The notes under the pieces: generated by a model
Seen by the model: only the letters and a program-made list of their open reading frames with translations
Databases searched by the model: none
What the model was told of the DNA's origin: nothing
NCBI RefSeq assembly: GCF_003114855.1
Contig: NZ_BFBB01000005.1
Span: 196,493 to 260,492, forward strand
Direction of reading: 5' to 3'
Length of the DNA: 64,000 bases
DNA from: Leptospira ryugenii
GTDB taxonomy: Bacteria > Spirochaetota > Leptospiria > Leptospirales > Leptospiraceae
Made by a program: the position numbers and the translations under genes
Part shown: piece by piece, positions 45,548 through 55,574 of the stretch
Numbering within the stretch: position 1 is the stretch's first letter
Layout of the letters: the number at the start of each line of letters is the position of its first letter

Positions 45548-46537
45548 CTATGCTGGTGCTTTGATCGTAGCTAAAATTTTTGAGATAAAGTTCTCTGCCA
45601 GAATGCCTTCTGCCTCAGCTAAATAGTTTAACAAAACTCTATGCCGTAGCACAGAGGGAGCAATTTGGCGCACATCTTCAGCAGTCACAAAATCTCTACC
45701 TGCTAGGAGTGCGGCTGCTCTCGCCGTTTGTGCAAGTGCTAAAGAAGCCCGTGGACTTGCTCCATGTAAAATCCATTGTTTAAAATCTGCCATGCCATAC
45801 TCTTCAGGATTGCGAGTGGAAAGAACAAGTTCGGCAATGAAATCTATGAGTTTTTCTTCGAGGTGAATCCCTCGCGCCAGTTTCTGGCAAGATAGGATTT
45901 CTTCAGCAGATAGTATGGCTTGCAAATCTGGGATCTTTGTCTCCGATACCACCATTTTAATAATTTCCGATTCTTCCTTTTTCTTTGGATATGAGACTAT
46001 TAACTTTAAGAGAAAGCGATCCAATTGTGCCTCTGGCAATGGATATGTACCTTCCTGTTCGATGGGATTTTGAGTTGCAAACACCAAAAATGGAGCCGGG
46101 AGAGGTTTTGTCTCTTCACCAATGGTGATTTGTCTTTCCTGCATAGCTTCTAAGAGTGCAGATTGTACTTTAGCGGGTGCTCGGTTGATCTCATCGGCTA
46201 ATAAAAAATTGCCGAAGATAGGTCCGTATTGGTTTTCAAACCCCGCCTTATTCTGATTAAAGATCCGCGTGCCCACTATGTCTGCGGGCAGAAGGTCCGG
46301 GGTGAATTGGATTCTCTTGAAAGAGACTTTGCAAACTTGTGAGAGTAGATTGACTGCCCGAGTCTTTGCTAAACCAGGCAAACCTTCAATGAGCACATGC
46401 CCATTGGCGATGAGAGCAAGAAGCAAACCATCGACCAATTCCTCTTGTCCCACTATGGCTTTGTGGATCTCTTTGCGAACCGAACCCAAACGTTCACTTG
46501 CTTCTTTAATGGACTCCAATGTTTTCCCCCATCCCAA
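45548..46537 (-). CDS. moxR: MoxR-family AAA+ ATPase
   Basis: A 329-residue ATPase. Walker A is GLPGLAKT (52-59), Walker B is in NFLLADEINRAPAKVQSALL, and sensor and arginine-finger regions appear in VFATQNPIEQEGTYPLPEAQLDRF and HGASPRASLALAQTARA. This is the standard MoxR set. It is the first gene of the operon moxR-DUF58-hypothetical-batA-batB-batC, whose products are thought to form a chaperone-like membrane system that activates other proteins. Confidence 0.94.
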   Translation of the reverse strand: MGWGKTLESIKEASERLGSVRKEIHKAIVGQEELVDGLLLALIANGHVLIEGLPGLAKTRAVNLLSQVCKVSFKRIQFTPDLLPADIVGTRIFNQNKAGFENQYGPIFGNFLLADEINRAPAKVQSALLEAMQERQITIGEETKPLPAPFLVFATQNPIEQEGTYPLPEAQLDRFLLKLIVSYPKKKEESEIIKMVVSETKIPDLQAILSAEEILSCQKLARGIHLEEKLIDFIAELVLSTRNPEEYGMADFKQWILHGASPRASLALAQTARAAALLAGRDFVTAEDVRQIAPSVLRHRVLLNYLAEAEGILAENFISKILATIKAPA

Positions 46538-46652
46538 CCTGAATCGATGCGAAAGGTATGTACTGGTTTTTGGAATTTGTCTGCCTTTTTTTAAGAAAAG
46601 CCAGGGGAATGAACACCGTTTGGAAAATTTAGGGATTTCGATAAAATTTTAC

Positions 46653-46681
46653 TTGCCACAGAATTGCCAATATTTCACAAT
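46653..46681 (+). promoter_or_regulatory. possible promoter of the secreted hydrolase-like gene
   Basis: TTGCCA (46653-46658) and CACAAT (46676-46681) are 17 bases apart and 27 bases before the gene start. The second box lies within a direct repeat of CAATATTT spaced by 2 bases. The match is modest. Confidence 0.3.
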
Positions 46682-46707
46682 ATTTGAAACCAAATCGGGA
46701 GAAAACA

Positions 46708-47529
46708 ATGACCAAGCGAAACCTTTTCCTCAGCCTTACCCTCCTCATGAGCATCCTGCTGGCAGGATCTTTGAGTGCACAGACCCACACCATCTTTATC
46801 CATGGTAAGTCCTCCTCCAACCACAACGGAATTGGAACGAATGATGTGAACAACTACTGGGGTTCCTCTACAAATTCTGTCGGCGGATCCAAGATCTTCA
46901 TCGGATACGATGGGACCACTGACCCTAGAACCTATGGTTCTGCTCGTGCACAAACCAATATCACAACTGGTCTTTCTACCTACTGCAGAGGATCCAACTC
47001 TTGCAAAATCGTGTGCCATTCTGCTGGTTGCTATGCCATTGAATTTTGGCTGTCAAATTTAGGAGGCACTGCCTCTTCTAGAGGATTCAACCTCACAAAG
47101 GTGACTGCTCTTGCTGCTGCCTCTGGTGGTTCAGAACTGGCATCTGCTCTCAATGCGATTACATTTGGTTTCGCAGGAAATGCAATGGACAAGTCTCTCA
47201 TCGTGGGGACAGCTCGTGGTGCCTTCAACCATAACAACACTGGTTCGGTAGGTATCTTCCATGTTCCTGGATATAAAGGAATGTTCGGTGCTTCCGCTAT
47301 CCTTCCAGGGGAAGACGACTATGCAGTTGCCTATCACTCTTCTTGCGGTTACAACAGAACTGGCGGTTTAAGCAAATGCCAATCTCCTTTAACACAAAGC
47401 GAAGGGATTTGGCCATTCAACCGTAACGTTACCTACTACCAATACTCTGGCCACTTTAGAGCTCCTTCTGTAGGAACTTCTGGTTTGTATTTGGACCATG
47501 GACAAATTAAGTCGGAAGGATGGAGATAG
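46708..47529 (+). CDS. secreted serine hydrolase-like protein
   Basis: A 273-residue protein with a clear signal peptide (residues 1-25, ending GSLSAQ). The mature protein starts with THTIFIHGKSSSNHNG, the oxyanion loop of an alpha/beta hydrolase, and has VCHSAGCYAIEFWLSNLGG, a GxSxG-type elbow in which the first Gly is Cys. A late His (YSGHFRAPSVG) could complete the triad. Many Gly/Ser/Asn/Thr residues suggest an extracellular enzyme. The ATG at 46708 follows GGGAGAA; an upstream in-frame ATG at 46684 lacks such a site. A strong terminator follows. Lipase or esterase activity is inference. Confidence 0.75.
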   Translation: MTKRNLFLSLTLLMSILLAGSLSAQTHTIFIHGKSSSNHNGIGTNDVNNYWGSSTNSVGGSKIFIGYDGTTDPRTYGSARAQTNITTGLSTYCRGSNSCKIVCHSAGCYAIEFWLSNLGGTASSRGFNLTKVTALAAASGGSELASALNAITFGFAGNAMDKSLIVGTARGAFNHNNTGSVGIFHVPGYKGMFGASAILPGEDDYAVAYHSSCGYNRTGGLSKCQSPLTQSEGIWPFNRNVTYYQYSGHFRAPSVGTSGLYLDHGQIKSEGWR

Positions 47530-47554
47530 ATCCTAGCTCTTAAACTCCTGGAGA

Positions 47555-47579
47555 AACCGGCACCTCGTGCCGGTTTTTG
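47555..47579 (+). terminator. Rho-independent terminator
   Basis: AACCGGCAC and GTGCCGGTT form a perfect 9-pair stem around a CTC loop, followed by a T-run (TTTTTG). It lies 25 bases after the secreted hydrolase stop, so it ends that transcript. It also lies 30 bases beyond the end of the convergent FecR gene. Confidence 0.88.
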
Positions 47580-47608
47580 TATGCCCTAAGAGGGCCTGGC
47601 GATTCTGC

Positions 47609-48748
47609 CTATTTTTTCTTTGCCTTAGCCTTCAATCTAAAGTTCTTATATTCAATATATTCGATTTCGTCAGCCTTCATTTCCCGAACACCTTTCGTTG
47701 TATGAACTATGAGTGTATCGCCTAACTGGGCAATAATGGCACCAGTAAATACCTCACCTTTGGTTGTGTGGATGGACTCGAGTATGCTATAATAGGTTTG
47801 GATCTCAGACTCTTTGTCCAAATCTTGCTCTTTTGCCTCCGAGGCAATCTCTTGGAAGGCAGCATTTCTCTTGGTATCATGTTCCAAATTGATGGCTTCC
47901 GCTAGGGTCGGGTCGGTACTGTCGCTTGCGGACAATGCCTTTTCGATCTTCTGGTCTTCCAATTGCACCAAAGTTTTGATCTCTGCCTTTTCTTGTGGTG
48001 TTTGGGTGAAGCTTTCTTTGCTGATCTCCTCAGGTTTCATTTGAAATGCTTCGATATCTGATTGGCTGAGAAGTTTTTCCGAAACCTTTTGGTTGATGAT
48101 AAATACAAGCTCATTCAGTTTGGGGCTTACCTTTGAATTTTCTCCAGCCTCAAGGATGATTTCTGTTTCATCCAAACTCTTTACCAATTCTTTCCAAGCT
48201 TCCGTGTCTGCTAAAGAATTGTCTTTGATGGTACGAAATGGCGTACGAAAAGCCATAGCCACGGCACCTTCGTAAACTTTCACCTTAGGGACTCCATCTT
48301 TGACGAGCTCAAACGCAAAAGTAGTTCCACGCACACCGGCAACCATTGTCGGCGAGGTTATCTTCAACTCTTCTTTGTTCTTTAGTTTGGCACCTTTGAT
48401 AAGTAAATTTCCATAAACAACGTGCAGAGTGTTCATTTCACTCTTTTTGCCTGGGAGTGCTGTAAAACTTACTTGTGAGGCTTCTTTGATACGGATGACT
48501 TCGCCCCGATAGGTTTGTAAGTCGATGGATCCAGACTTGGTCAAAATCAAATCATCCACTCGGATTTGGTCGCCTACTTTCGCATTCCATTCCATGCCCT
48601 TTCGGTTCACTTGGACCTTACCGTAAACAAATGTGACAACCGCGCCCGCCGTCTCATCTGATTTGCCTTGGAGGGCATCGGCATCAGGTGATTGCGCGTT
48701 TCGGCAGGATAGGATCAAAACCAGAATCGGTAGAATGAATGTTTTCAC
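47609..48748 (-). CDS. FecR-domain lipoprotein
   Basis: A 379-residue protein with a lipoprotein signal (MKTFILPILVLILSC, Cys at about residue 15). The FecR domain is seen in AVVTFVYGKVQVNRKGMEWN, VGDQIRVDDLILTKSGSIDLQ and TSPTMVAGVRGTTFAFELVKDG (about 36-170). The C-terminal half is helical and charged, with a final strand pair (GAIIAQLGDTLIVHTTKGVREM) and a Lys-rich tail. FecR domains in such lipoproteins are thought to bind the envelope rather than to signal through a sigma factor. No sigma factor gene is nearby. Confidence 0.85.
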   Translation of the reverse strand: MKTFILPILVLILSCRNAQSPDADALQGKSDETAGAVVTFVYGKVQVNRKGMEWNAKVGDQIRVDDLILTKSGSIDLQTYRGEVIRIKEASQVSFTALPGKKSEMNTLHVVYGNLLIKGAKLKNKEELKITSPTMVAGVRGTTFAFELVKDGVPKVKVYEGAVAMAFRTPFRTIKDNSLADTEAWKELVKSLDETEIILEAGENSKVSPKLNELVFIINQKVSEKLLSQSDIEAFQMKPEEISKESFTQTPQEKAEIKTLVQLEDQKIEKALSASDSTDPTLAEAINLEHDTKRNAAFQEIASEAKEQDLDKESEIQTYYSILESIHTTKGEVFTGAIIAQLGDTLIVHTTKGVREMKADEIEYIEYKNFRLKAKAKKK

Positions 48749-48814
48749 TTAATTTTCCTTTGTTTACTCTAACAGGAAACAAAGGGTGAATTTTCATTCA
48801 ACCGATTATTTTAT

Positions 48815-49330
48815 TTATTTTTTTGCTTCAACCTCGATTGGCCATTCCAAAGGAGCACCGATCAAACCAGCAATCGTATCCATTAAGCGTTTTGATTCCC
48901 AAGGTTTGGAGAGGACAATGGAATTTTTGTCACTTCTATAGACCGAAAGGATATTTTCTTTGGTGGCAAATCCCGTAACAACGATCACCGGCAAATCTGG
49001 CATCTGTTTCTTCACAGTTTCTACCAATTTATCACCTGTTAAATACGGCATTTTAATGTCAGTGATCAAAAGATCTGGTTTGATTTTGGGAATTTTCTGT
49101 AGGGCGACCTCAGGGTCTTGGAATTCCCAAACATACACAGAAAGATCGCTAGATTTTGCCGCCAATAAAATTTCTCGCTTCATACTGGCTGAGATATTGC
49201 GCAAATCATCCACAAGAACAATATGATACCGTCTGCCATTGGGATTGCTTTGGCTTGTGACTTGGTTTCCTTTTTCTTTTTTCTCTTCGTCTTCTTTAAT
49301 GGCAAGTGCCATAAATTCATCAAAGTCCAT
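48815..49330 (-). CDS. response regulator, receiver domain
   Basis: A 171-residue protein with a charged N-terminal tail (about 1-32) and a CheY-type receiver domain. The phosphate-accepting Asp is in DLLITDIKMPYLTG, the acidic pair is at VLVDDLRN, the conserved Thr in VVTGFATKEN and the Lys in IVLSKPWESKRLM. No output domain is present, so it acts by protein contact. It starts 3 bases after the histidine kinase gene, forming a pair with it. Confidence 0.92.
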   Translation of the reverse strand: MDFDEFMALAIKEDEEKKEKGNQVTSQSNPNGRRYHIVLVDDLRNISASMKREILLAAKSSDLSVYVWEFQDPEVALQKIPKIKPDLLITDIKMPYLTGDKLVETVKKQMPDLPVIVVTGFATKENILSVYRSDKNSIVLSKPWESKRLMDTIAGLIGAPLEWPIEVEAKK

Positions 49331-49333
49331 AAC

Positions 49334-51343
49334 CTACTCCTTGTTAACTACCTTCTCCGACTTCGTTACTAACATAATGGAGAACTTTGTAAATTTATAA
49401 GGATCTGATTCTACAAAGATTCTCCCCCCTTGTTTTTTAATGATATCCACCGAGATGCTAAGTCCCAATCCAGTTCCTTCTCCCACTTCTTTTGTGGTGA
49501 AAAAAGGATCAAAGATTTGGTTAGCAACTTCTTTGGGGATTCCAATTCCGTTGTCTTCAATTGTGATCAAAATTCCATCTGCACCGGAATCAAATGCAGA
49601 TTTGACAATACTTGTTTCAATTTCTATCTTCCCTGGTTTGCCAGAAGATGTGGCAAAAACTGGGTCTTTTCGTTTTCTTTCTTCAATCGCATGGGCTGCA
49701 TTTAACAGAACATTGAGTAACACTTGGCCAATCTGTTGCGAACGGCCTTGGACCGTTGGTAAATTGGGAGCCAACTTGAGATTCACATCGCAATCGTATT
49801 TGATTTTGTTCCAGATCCAGTTCAAAGAAGAGCGAACGACATCGTTGATGATAAAATCATCTGGCCCTTCTTCTTTTTCTACGTGAGCAAAACTTTTGAT
49901 TTCCAATACAATTTCGGAGACTCGTTTTGCACCCTCCAGAGACTCGGAAGCAAGGGATCGCATATCGCTGAGGATTTGTTCCATGTCGTTTTCCGAGTAC
50001 ACTGCCTTCAGTTCGTTCCAGAGTTTCACAAACTCTGGAGTCTCTTTCGTGTTCTGGAGTTTCAGGAAGAGGTCAAAAAATGTCTCCAGGCTTTTTTGGT
50101 ATTGGACCATACATTCGAGATTACTGCGGATGAAGGCAACGGGGTTGTTGATTTCATGAGCCACACCGGCGGCCAACTGTCCTATCGTTGCTAATTTTTC
50201 ACTCTGTAAAAGTTGAAGTTCCTGTTCCTTTTGTCGGCTCAAGTCAATGAGATGGACCAAGTTTGCCACATCACCGTCGTACATGATCTCTATGGTCCAG
50301 ATGCCCAACCAACGTTTTTTTCCGGACTTCAAGCGTACATTTCGTTCGAGAAGTCGGCCAAGGGAGCTTGCCTCCTCGAGTTCAGACAAAAAATCTCGGA
50401 ATGATTTGAGTTCAGAGACAGGTATAACTCTAGCTATGTCTTTATCCAATAGATCAAAGAGATGGGTTTCTAAAAGTTTTGCAGAGGCTCGGTTGGCAAA
50501 TTGTATCTTTCTTCCTTTTAAGATGAGGATACCGTTTGGTGAACATTCGATGATGCTTCGTAAATTCCACTCACTATGTTGGATTTTCAGTTCAGACTTT
50601 TTCTGTTCGGTCACATCTTGTATAGTTCCGTACACAAAGTTCGGAATGTGGTCTTCATCTTTTAAGGTCTTATAACGAAGATGTAAATGGTGTTCCTTTC
50701 CCAACATCTCAATGGAGATTTCATTTTCTCCATCCAAAAGATGGCCCAAAAACATTTCTTCTATATGCTTTCGCAGTTGGCTATCATTTGCTGGTATCCG
50801 AGCAAATAACATATGCCGACCATCGGGGATGGTGTTTGGGTCTACGTTTAAGATCTTTGGGAATTGGGGGCTGTATGTGAATTTTTGTTTGCTGAGGTCA
50901 AATTCCCAGGAAGCAATTTGGGCAAGGTCCTGAGCATCATGCAATTGCTCTTCACGCCTGCGAAGGTCTTCTTCCATACGTTTGCGAAAGATGATTTGCC
51001 AGACCTCATTTCCAACAAAGACCAATACTTTTTTATCACTTTCGTCGTAAGGAACAGCTTTATTGCCCACTCCCAAAACAAGACGAATCTCCGCTTTTTC
51101 AAAAACAGAGATACTTTCGTGGGTTGTAAAATGAGTATTGCGAAAATCTTCTTCGCTTCCAGTATAAAATTCTTGCGCTATATGGTTCTCATCTAACAGA
51201 TGAATGTAGCCCACAGAACTCTCTGTCATGCGGACAGCGGATTCTAAAGCTAGTTTTAAGATCTCTCCTTCGGGTAAGTACTTGGATTGGATGATCCACT
51301 CTAAGATGACCGAAGCTGGTTCATTGTGTTCTTGGATTCCCAT
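49334..51343 (-). CDS. GAF/PAS-domain sensor histidine kinase
   Basis: A 669-residue soluble kinase from the ATG at 51343 (an ATG at 51433 is also in frame). Domain order: a GAF-like domain with SVGYIHLLDENH and FEKAEIRLVLGVGNKAVPY (about 15-140), PAS (about 150-270, ASWEFDLSKQKFTYSP), second PAS (about 285-400, NGILILKGRKIQFANRAS), then H-box AAGVAHEINNPVAFIRSNLE, and ATPase boxes LLNVLLNAAHAIEER, TIEDNGIGIPKEVANQIF and GEGTGLGLSISVDII. It is cytoplasmic. The next gene is its likely partner, a single receiver-domain protein. Confidence 0.93.
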   Translation of the reverse strand: MGIQEHNEPASVILEWIIQSKYLPEGEILKLALESAVRMTESSVGYIHLLDENHIAQEFYTGSEEDFRNTHFTTHESISVFEKAEIRLVLGVGNKAVPYDESDKKVLVFVGNEVWQIIFRKRMEEDLRRREEQLHDAQDLAQIASWEFDLSKQKFTYSPQFPKILNVDPNTIPDGRHMLFARIPANDSQLRKHIEEMFLGHLLDGENEISIEMLGKEHHLHLRYKTLKDEDHIPNFVYGTIQDVTEQKKSELKIQHSEWNLRSIIECSPNGILILKGRKIQFANRASAKLLETHLFDLLDKDIARVIPVSELKSFRDFLSELEEASSLGRLLERNVRLKSGKKRWLGIWTIEIMYDGDVANLVHLIDLSRQKEQELQLLQSEKLATIGQLAAGVAHEINNPVAFIRSNLECMVQYQKSLETFFDLFLKLQNTKETPEFVKLWNELKAVYSENDMEQILSDMRSLASESLEGAKRVSEIVLEIKSFAHVEKEEGPDDFIINDVVRSSLNWIWNKIKYDCDVNLKLAPNLPTVQGRSQQIGQVLLNVLLNAAHAIEERKRKDPVFATSSGKPGKIEIETSIVKSAFDSGADGILITIEDNGIGIPKEVANQIFDPFFTTKEVGEGTGLGLSISVDIIKKQGGRIFVESDPYKFTKFSIMLVTKSEKVVNKE

Positions 51344-51539
51344 GTACAGAGATACGAAAAAAAAGCTGCATTTCCTTCCTGATTTTTTTTCGTTTTGCTT
51401 CCGTCTAAAGTAAGGAAAGGAAGTGATACACATGTCCTCCCAGTTCTTTATCGTATACAGAACCAGATTCTCTTGTGGACAGAGTTCTTGGAAGGATTCC
51501 CATGGACCTTGGGATAATTAGGATTCCCAGCCCTTTGCC

Positions 51540-54500
51540 ATGAAAGCCCCCGATATCCCATCCAATGAGACAGAAAGACTCCGCGACTTACATTCCTTTG
51601 CTATTTTAGGTGCAGAGGAAGAAGCGGATTTTGACTTCCTGACCCAAATGGCAGCAAGGATTTGTGGAACCAAAGTTGCCTTGGTATCTTTGGTGACCGA
51701 AGACAAACAATGGTTTCTATCCCACCATGGATTAGAAGAACGAGAGACTAGCAGAGAGGTCTCGTTTTGCGGACATGCCATCAACCTTCCAGAAGAAGCC
51801 TTTATCGTTCAAGATGCACGTAAAGATGAGCGTTTCTTTGACAACCCTTTGGTGACGGGCCCTTTACAAGTCATATTCTATGCAGGCATTCCGCTCTTAA
51901 CAGAGAAAGGACATGCAATAGGCACATTATGTGTGCTAGATGATCAACCCAAGGCATTGGACGAAGAACAAATCCAGCTTCTACGAAGCCTCTCAAGACA
52001 AGTCATCCATTTATTAGAATTACGAAGAGCCAATCAAAACCAAAAAACGATTCAAAACAATTTAGAAAAGTATGTAGCTCTCTTGGAAGAGACCGAGAGA
52101 ACCAATCAAATCGGATCTTGGGAAGTGAACCTAGATACAGGGAAGGTGCTCTGGACAGAAGAAGTCTACCACATCCATGAGGTGGGACACGAACACATTC
52201 CCTCTGTGGAAACTGGTATCAATTTTTACCATCCAGATGATAGGGCCATCATCACGACTGCTATCCAAACAGCAATCGAGGACAATAGCTCCTTTGACGT
52301 TGTCTGTCGTTTCATCACGGCCAAAGGAAACCAAAAATGGGTTAGGAGCACTGGGAAACTTTTAAATCGAAATTTGGTAGGAAGCTTTCAAGACATCACA
52401 GAACTCAAAGCAAGTGAGCTAAAGTTCAAAGGTATTTTCAATTCAACATATACCTTTACCAGCTTTCTCAACCAAAGAGGCGAGATCCTAGACATTAATG
52501 AAACGGCTCTCACAACTGCTGGGATACAAAAGCAAGAGGTGCTCGGAAAACCACTCTGGGATACACATTGGTGGAATGTCTCCTCTGAAATCAAAAACAA
52601 TCTCCGAAACAATTTCTCCAAGGCACTTTCTGGCGAACGGATTGTGTATGAAGTTGCCAATTTAATTTCGCATGGCCAAGTTACAACCGTTATCTTCAGC
52701 CTAAAACCTATCTATGATGAAAAGGGATATGTAGAATTTGTTTTGGCAGAAGCAAGGCCCATCCAAGACATTATAGATACTAGAAATCGTTATTACTCAG
52801 TACTCGAAGGCACAAATGTCGGGACTTGGGAATGGAATGTGCAAACCGGAGAAACCATCTTCAATGAAAGATGGGCGGAAATCGTTGGCTACAGTTTAGA
52901 AGAACTCCAGCCCATTAGCATCCAAACATGGGCGAAGTTAGTCCATCCCGATGATTTAGCAGAGTCCAATCGTCTCCTGCAACATTGTTTCGAACGAAAG
53001 TCCGAATTCTATGAATTTGAGGCAAGGATGTTGCACAAGGATGGGTCTTGGGTATGGGTGCATGACCGAGGCAAAGTCTTTTCTTGGACGGAAGATGGCA
53101 AACCTTTGATGATGTTTGGTACCCACCAAGACATCACCAAACGCAAAAAATTCGAACGAACACTCCGCCGCACCAAGGACTTTTTAGACCAAACAAGTAA
53201 GGTAGCTCGTGTGGGTGGATGGGAGTTGGATCTACAAAACCAAGAGCTGATTTGGTCCGAAGTTACAGCGGAAATCCATGAGGTGCCTCTGGGCTATGTA
53301 CCAAATCCAGAGAGCAGTTTACATTTTTATAAAGAAGGTGTGAGCCGAGAAAGGATCAAGGAAGTCTTTCACGATTGTGTAGAACACGGTGTACCCTATG
53401 ATGAAGAATTAGAGTTTGTTACTTACCGAGGCAAAACGATTTGGGTGCGCACTATCGGCATTCCTGAAATGAGAGAGGGCCGATGCCTACGCATTTATGG
53501 AACCTTCCAAGACATAACCGGACAAAAAAAGGCACAAGAGGACTTAAAAAACACTCTTGCTCAAGTGGAGCTCTTCCGGCGTGTGATTGAAGATTCTGGA
53601 GATTGTTTTTATATGTTGGATCTCTCCGAGCAAGGGAGAATGGTCTATGTCAACGAAGCCGCCGAACGACACTTTGGTGCAAGAAAGGAAGATATCTACA
53701 AATGGCGGATCCGGGATTGGGACCCTGTCTTTCCTGTTGACAGGCTCGAGGAGTGGATTGATGACTTGAGCCGTGGGCGACGAATGAGTTTCGAAAGCCA
53801 ACACCGAATTGCCAGTGGTAGGTTAGTACCAGTAGAAATCACCGCAAATTTTTTCCAGACTACCGATGGTAAAAGACTCGCCTATGGTTGGTTTAGTGAC
53901 ATTTCAAAACGTCTGCAGATCCAAAAAGAAATCAATGATGCAAAAATCGCAGCAGAGGCAGCAAGCAAAGCGAAGTCCGAATTTTTAGCCAATATGAGCC
54001 ATGAGATCCGGACACCCCTCAATGGAGTGCTTGGATTTGCGAATTTGTTGAACCAAACGGAACTATCCCCCATCCAAAGAAAACACGTTGAGATCATCAA
54101 TGCCTCTGGGAATGCACTCTTGGATATCATCAACGATATCCTTGACTTTTCGAAGATTGAAGCGGGTATGATGAAGCTGGAATCCATCCAGTGCGACATA
54201 CTCGAGTTATTCGAGACAGCTGTGGACATCGTTAAATACTCCGCTGGCAATAAAAATTTGGAAATCCTTTTAGATATCGAACAGGATATACCGCGATTTG
54301 CCTTTGTAGACCCCATCCGGCTCAAACAAGTGTTAGTTAACCTTCTTGGCAATGCTGTTAAGTTCACTGAAGAAGGAGAGGTCGAACTCAAGGTCAGGTT
54401 TCAGAAGACAGAAGGAGAAAGGGGGGTATTTTCCATTGCCATTCGAGACACTGGGATCGGGATTTCAGACGAACAAAAACAAAAGTTATTCAAAGCATTC

Positions 54501-55520
54501 TCGCAAGCCGATAGCTCCGTTACACGGAAGTTTGGCGGAACTGGTTTGGGTTTGATCATTTCCAATATGATCGCAAAAGAGATGAAAACAGAAATCAAAC
54601 TGGAAAGTACCTTGGGCGAAGGTAGTACGTTTTCTTTTGCGTTTGAAACCAATGTTTTACATGGTGAGGCACGCGACCTGACCGCTCTTTCCAAAATCAA
54701 ACGTTGTCTCATTGTTGATGACAATGCACACAATCGCTATATCTTAGAAAAGACATTGGAATCTTGGAAACTGGCAACTACTTCTGTGGCGAGAGGGATA
54801 GATGCGATTGAGAAACTCAAAGAAGATTCCTTCGATGTCCTGATTTGTGATTACCATATGCCATCGTTAGATGGTTTGGCGACTGTGTCCGAAATCCGAA
54901 ATACCTTGGGCATACCAAAAGAAAGGCTACCTATTATCCTACTGCATTCCTCTTCCGATGATGCCGAATTGCAAAAACAATGTGACTTGCTTGGGATACG
55001 GTTTCAGCTAACAAAACCTGTAAAAGCAAATGATTTGTTCAGTTTCCTATGTGCGATTCATTCGCCAAATCCTCAATTGGATATGGAAAAGCCCAAACAA
55101 GACCAGGCAAAACGCAGCTACCAACAAAATGTAAAATTTAAGATTTTGGCTGTGGAAGATGTGGACACCAATTTACTCCTAGTGAAATTTCTTTTAAAAA
55201 ATTTGGTTCCCAATGCCAAGATTATTGAGGCACATAATGGCCGTGAGGCTGTGGATGCTTATCTACTCGAAAGGCCTGATTTGGTTCTAATGGATGTGCA
55301 GATGCCTGTTATGGATGGGATCGAAGCCACTAAGTTAATTCGGAGTGAAGAATCAAAGACAGGTAGCCATGTGCCTATCGTCGCCCTAACAGCTGCTGCC
55401 CTAAAAGAAGAAGAAAGTCTCTGCAAAGGGGCTGGCATGGATGATTTTTTAACCAAACCTCTAGACAAAGCAAAGTTGAAAGCGGTCATTGAACGGTATC
55501 TCTTTTCTATTGCGCCTTAA
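51540..55520 (+). CDS. hybrid sensor histidine kinase, GAF-PAS5-kinase-REC2
   Basis: A 1326-residue cytoplasmic hybrid kinase. Domain order by reading: GAF (about 18-165, FCGHAINLPEEAFIVQDARK), five PAS/PAC units (about 175-285, 290-410, 415-545, 550-665, 670-790; for example GTWEWNVQTGETIFNERWAE), HisKA with FLANMSHEIRTPLNGVLGFA, ATPase with VNLLGNAVKFTEEGEVELKV, DTGIGISDEQKQKLFKAFSQ and FGGTGLGLIISNMI, then two receiver domains with Asp in DVLICDYHMPSLDG and DLVLMDVQMPVMDG. The many sensor domains suggest integration of several signals. It diverges from the neighbouring kinase gene. Confidence 0.95.
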   Translation: MKAPDIPSNETERLRDLHSFAILGAEEEADFDFLTQMAARICGTKVALVSLVTEDKQWFLSHHGLEERETSREVSFCGHAINLPEEAFIVQDARKDERFFDNPLVTGPLQVIFYAGIPLLTEKGHAIGTLCVLDDQPKALDEEQIQLLRSLSRQVIHLLELRRANQNQKTIQNNLEKYVALLEETERTNQIGSWEVNLDTGKVLWTEEVYHIHEVGHEHIPSVETGINFYHPDDRAIITTAIQTAIEDNSSFDVVCRFITAKGNQKWVRSTGKLLNRNLVGSFQDITELKASELKFKGIFNSTYTFTSFLNQRGEILDINETALTTAGIQKQEVLGKPLWDTHWWNVSSEIKNNLRNNFSKALSGERIVYEVANLISHGQVTTVIFSLKPIYDEKGYVEFVLAEARPIQDIIDTRNRYYSVLEGTNVGTWEWNVQTGETIFNERWAEIVGYSLEELQPISIQTWAKLVHPDDLAESNRLLQHCFERKSEFYEFEARMLHKDGSWVWVHDRGKVFSWTEDGKPLMMFGTHQDITKRKKFERTLRRTKDFLDQTSKVARVGGWELDLQNQELIWSEVTAEIHEVPLGYVPNPESSLHFYKEGVSRERIKEVFHDCVEHGVPYDEELEFVTYRGKTIWVRTIGIPEMREGRCLRIYGTFQDITGQKKAQEDLKNTLAQVELFRRVIEDSGDCFYMLDLSEQGRMVYVNEAAERHFGARKEDIYKWRIRDWDPVFPVDRLEEWIDDLSRGRRMSFESQHRIASGRLVPVEITANFFQTTDGKRLAYGWFSDISKRLQIQKEINDAKIAAEAASKAKSEFLANMSHEIRTPLNGVLGFANLLNQTELSPIQRKHVEIINASGNALLDIINDILDFSKIEAGMMKLESIQCDILELFETAVDIVKYSAGNKNLEILLDIEQDIPRFAFVDPIRLKQVLVNLLGNAVKFTEEGEVELKVRFQKTEGERGVFSIAIRDTGIGISDEQKQKLFKAFSQADSSVTRKFGGTGLGLIISNMIAKEMKTEIKLESTLGEGSTFSFAFETNVLHGEARDLTALSKIKRCLIVDDNAHNRYILEKTLESWKLATTSVARGIDAIEKLKEDSFDVLICDYHMPSLDGLATVSEIRNTLGIPKERLPIILLHSSSDDAELQKQCDLLGIRFQLTKPVKANDLFSFLCAIHSPNPQLDMEKPKQDQAKRSYQQNVKFKILAVEDVDTNLLLVKFLLKNLVPNAKIIEAHNGREAVDAYLLERPDLVLMDVQMPVMDGIEATKLIRSEESKTGSHVPIVALTAAALKEEESLCKGAGMDDFLTKPLDKAKLKAVIERYLFSIAP

Positions 55521-55574
55521 CCAATACACAATCCTCTGCCTAGCCATCCATTCAGTTCTCAAGAATTCTCTGAC

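Noticed and set aside
46269..46808. 179-residue plus-strand frame running from inside the MoxR gene into the secreted hydrolase gene
   Set aside because: It overlaps two well-supported genes and shows no family features.
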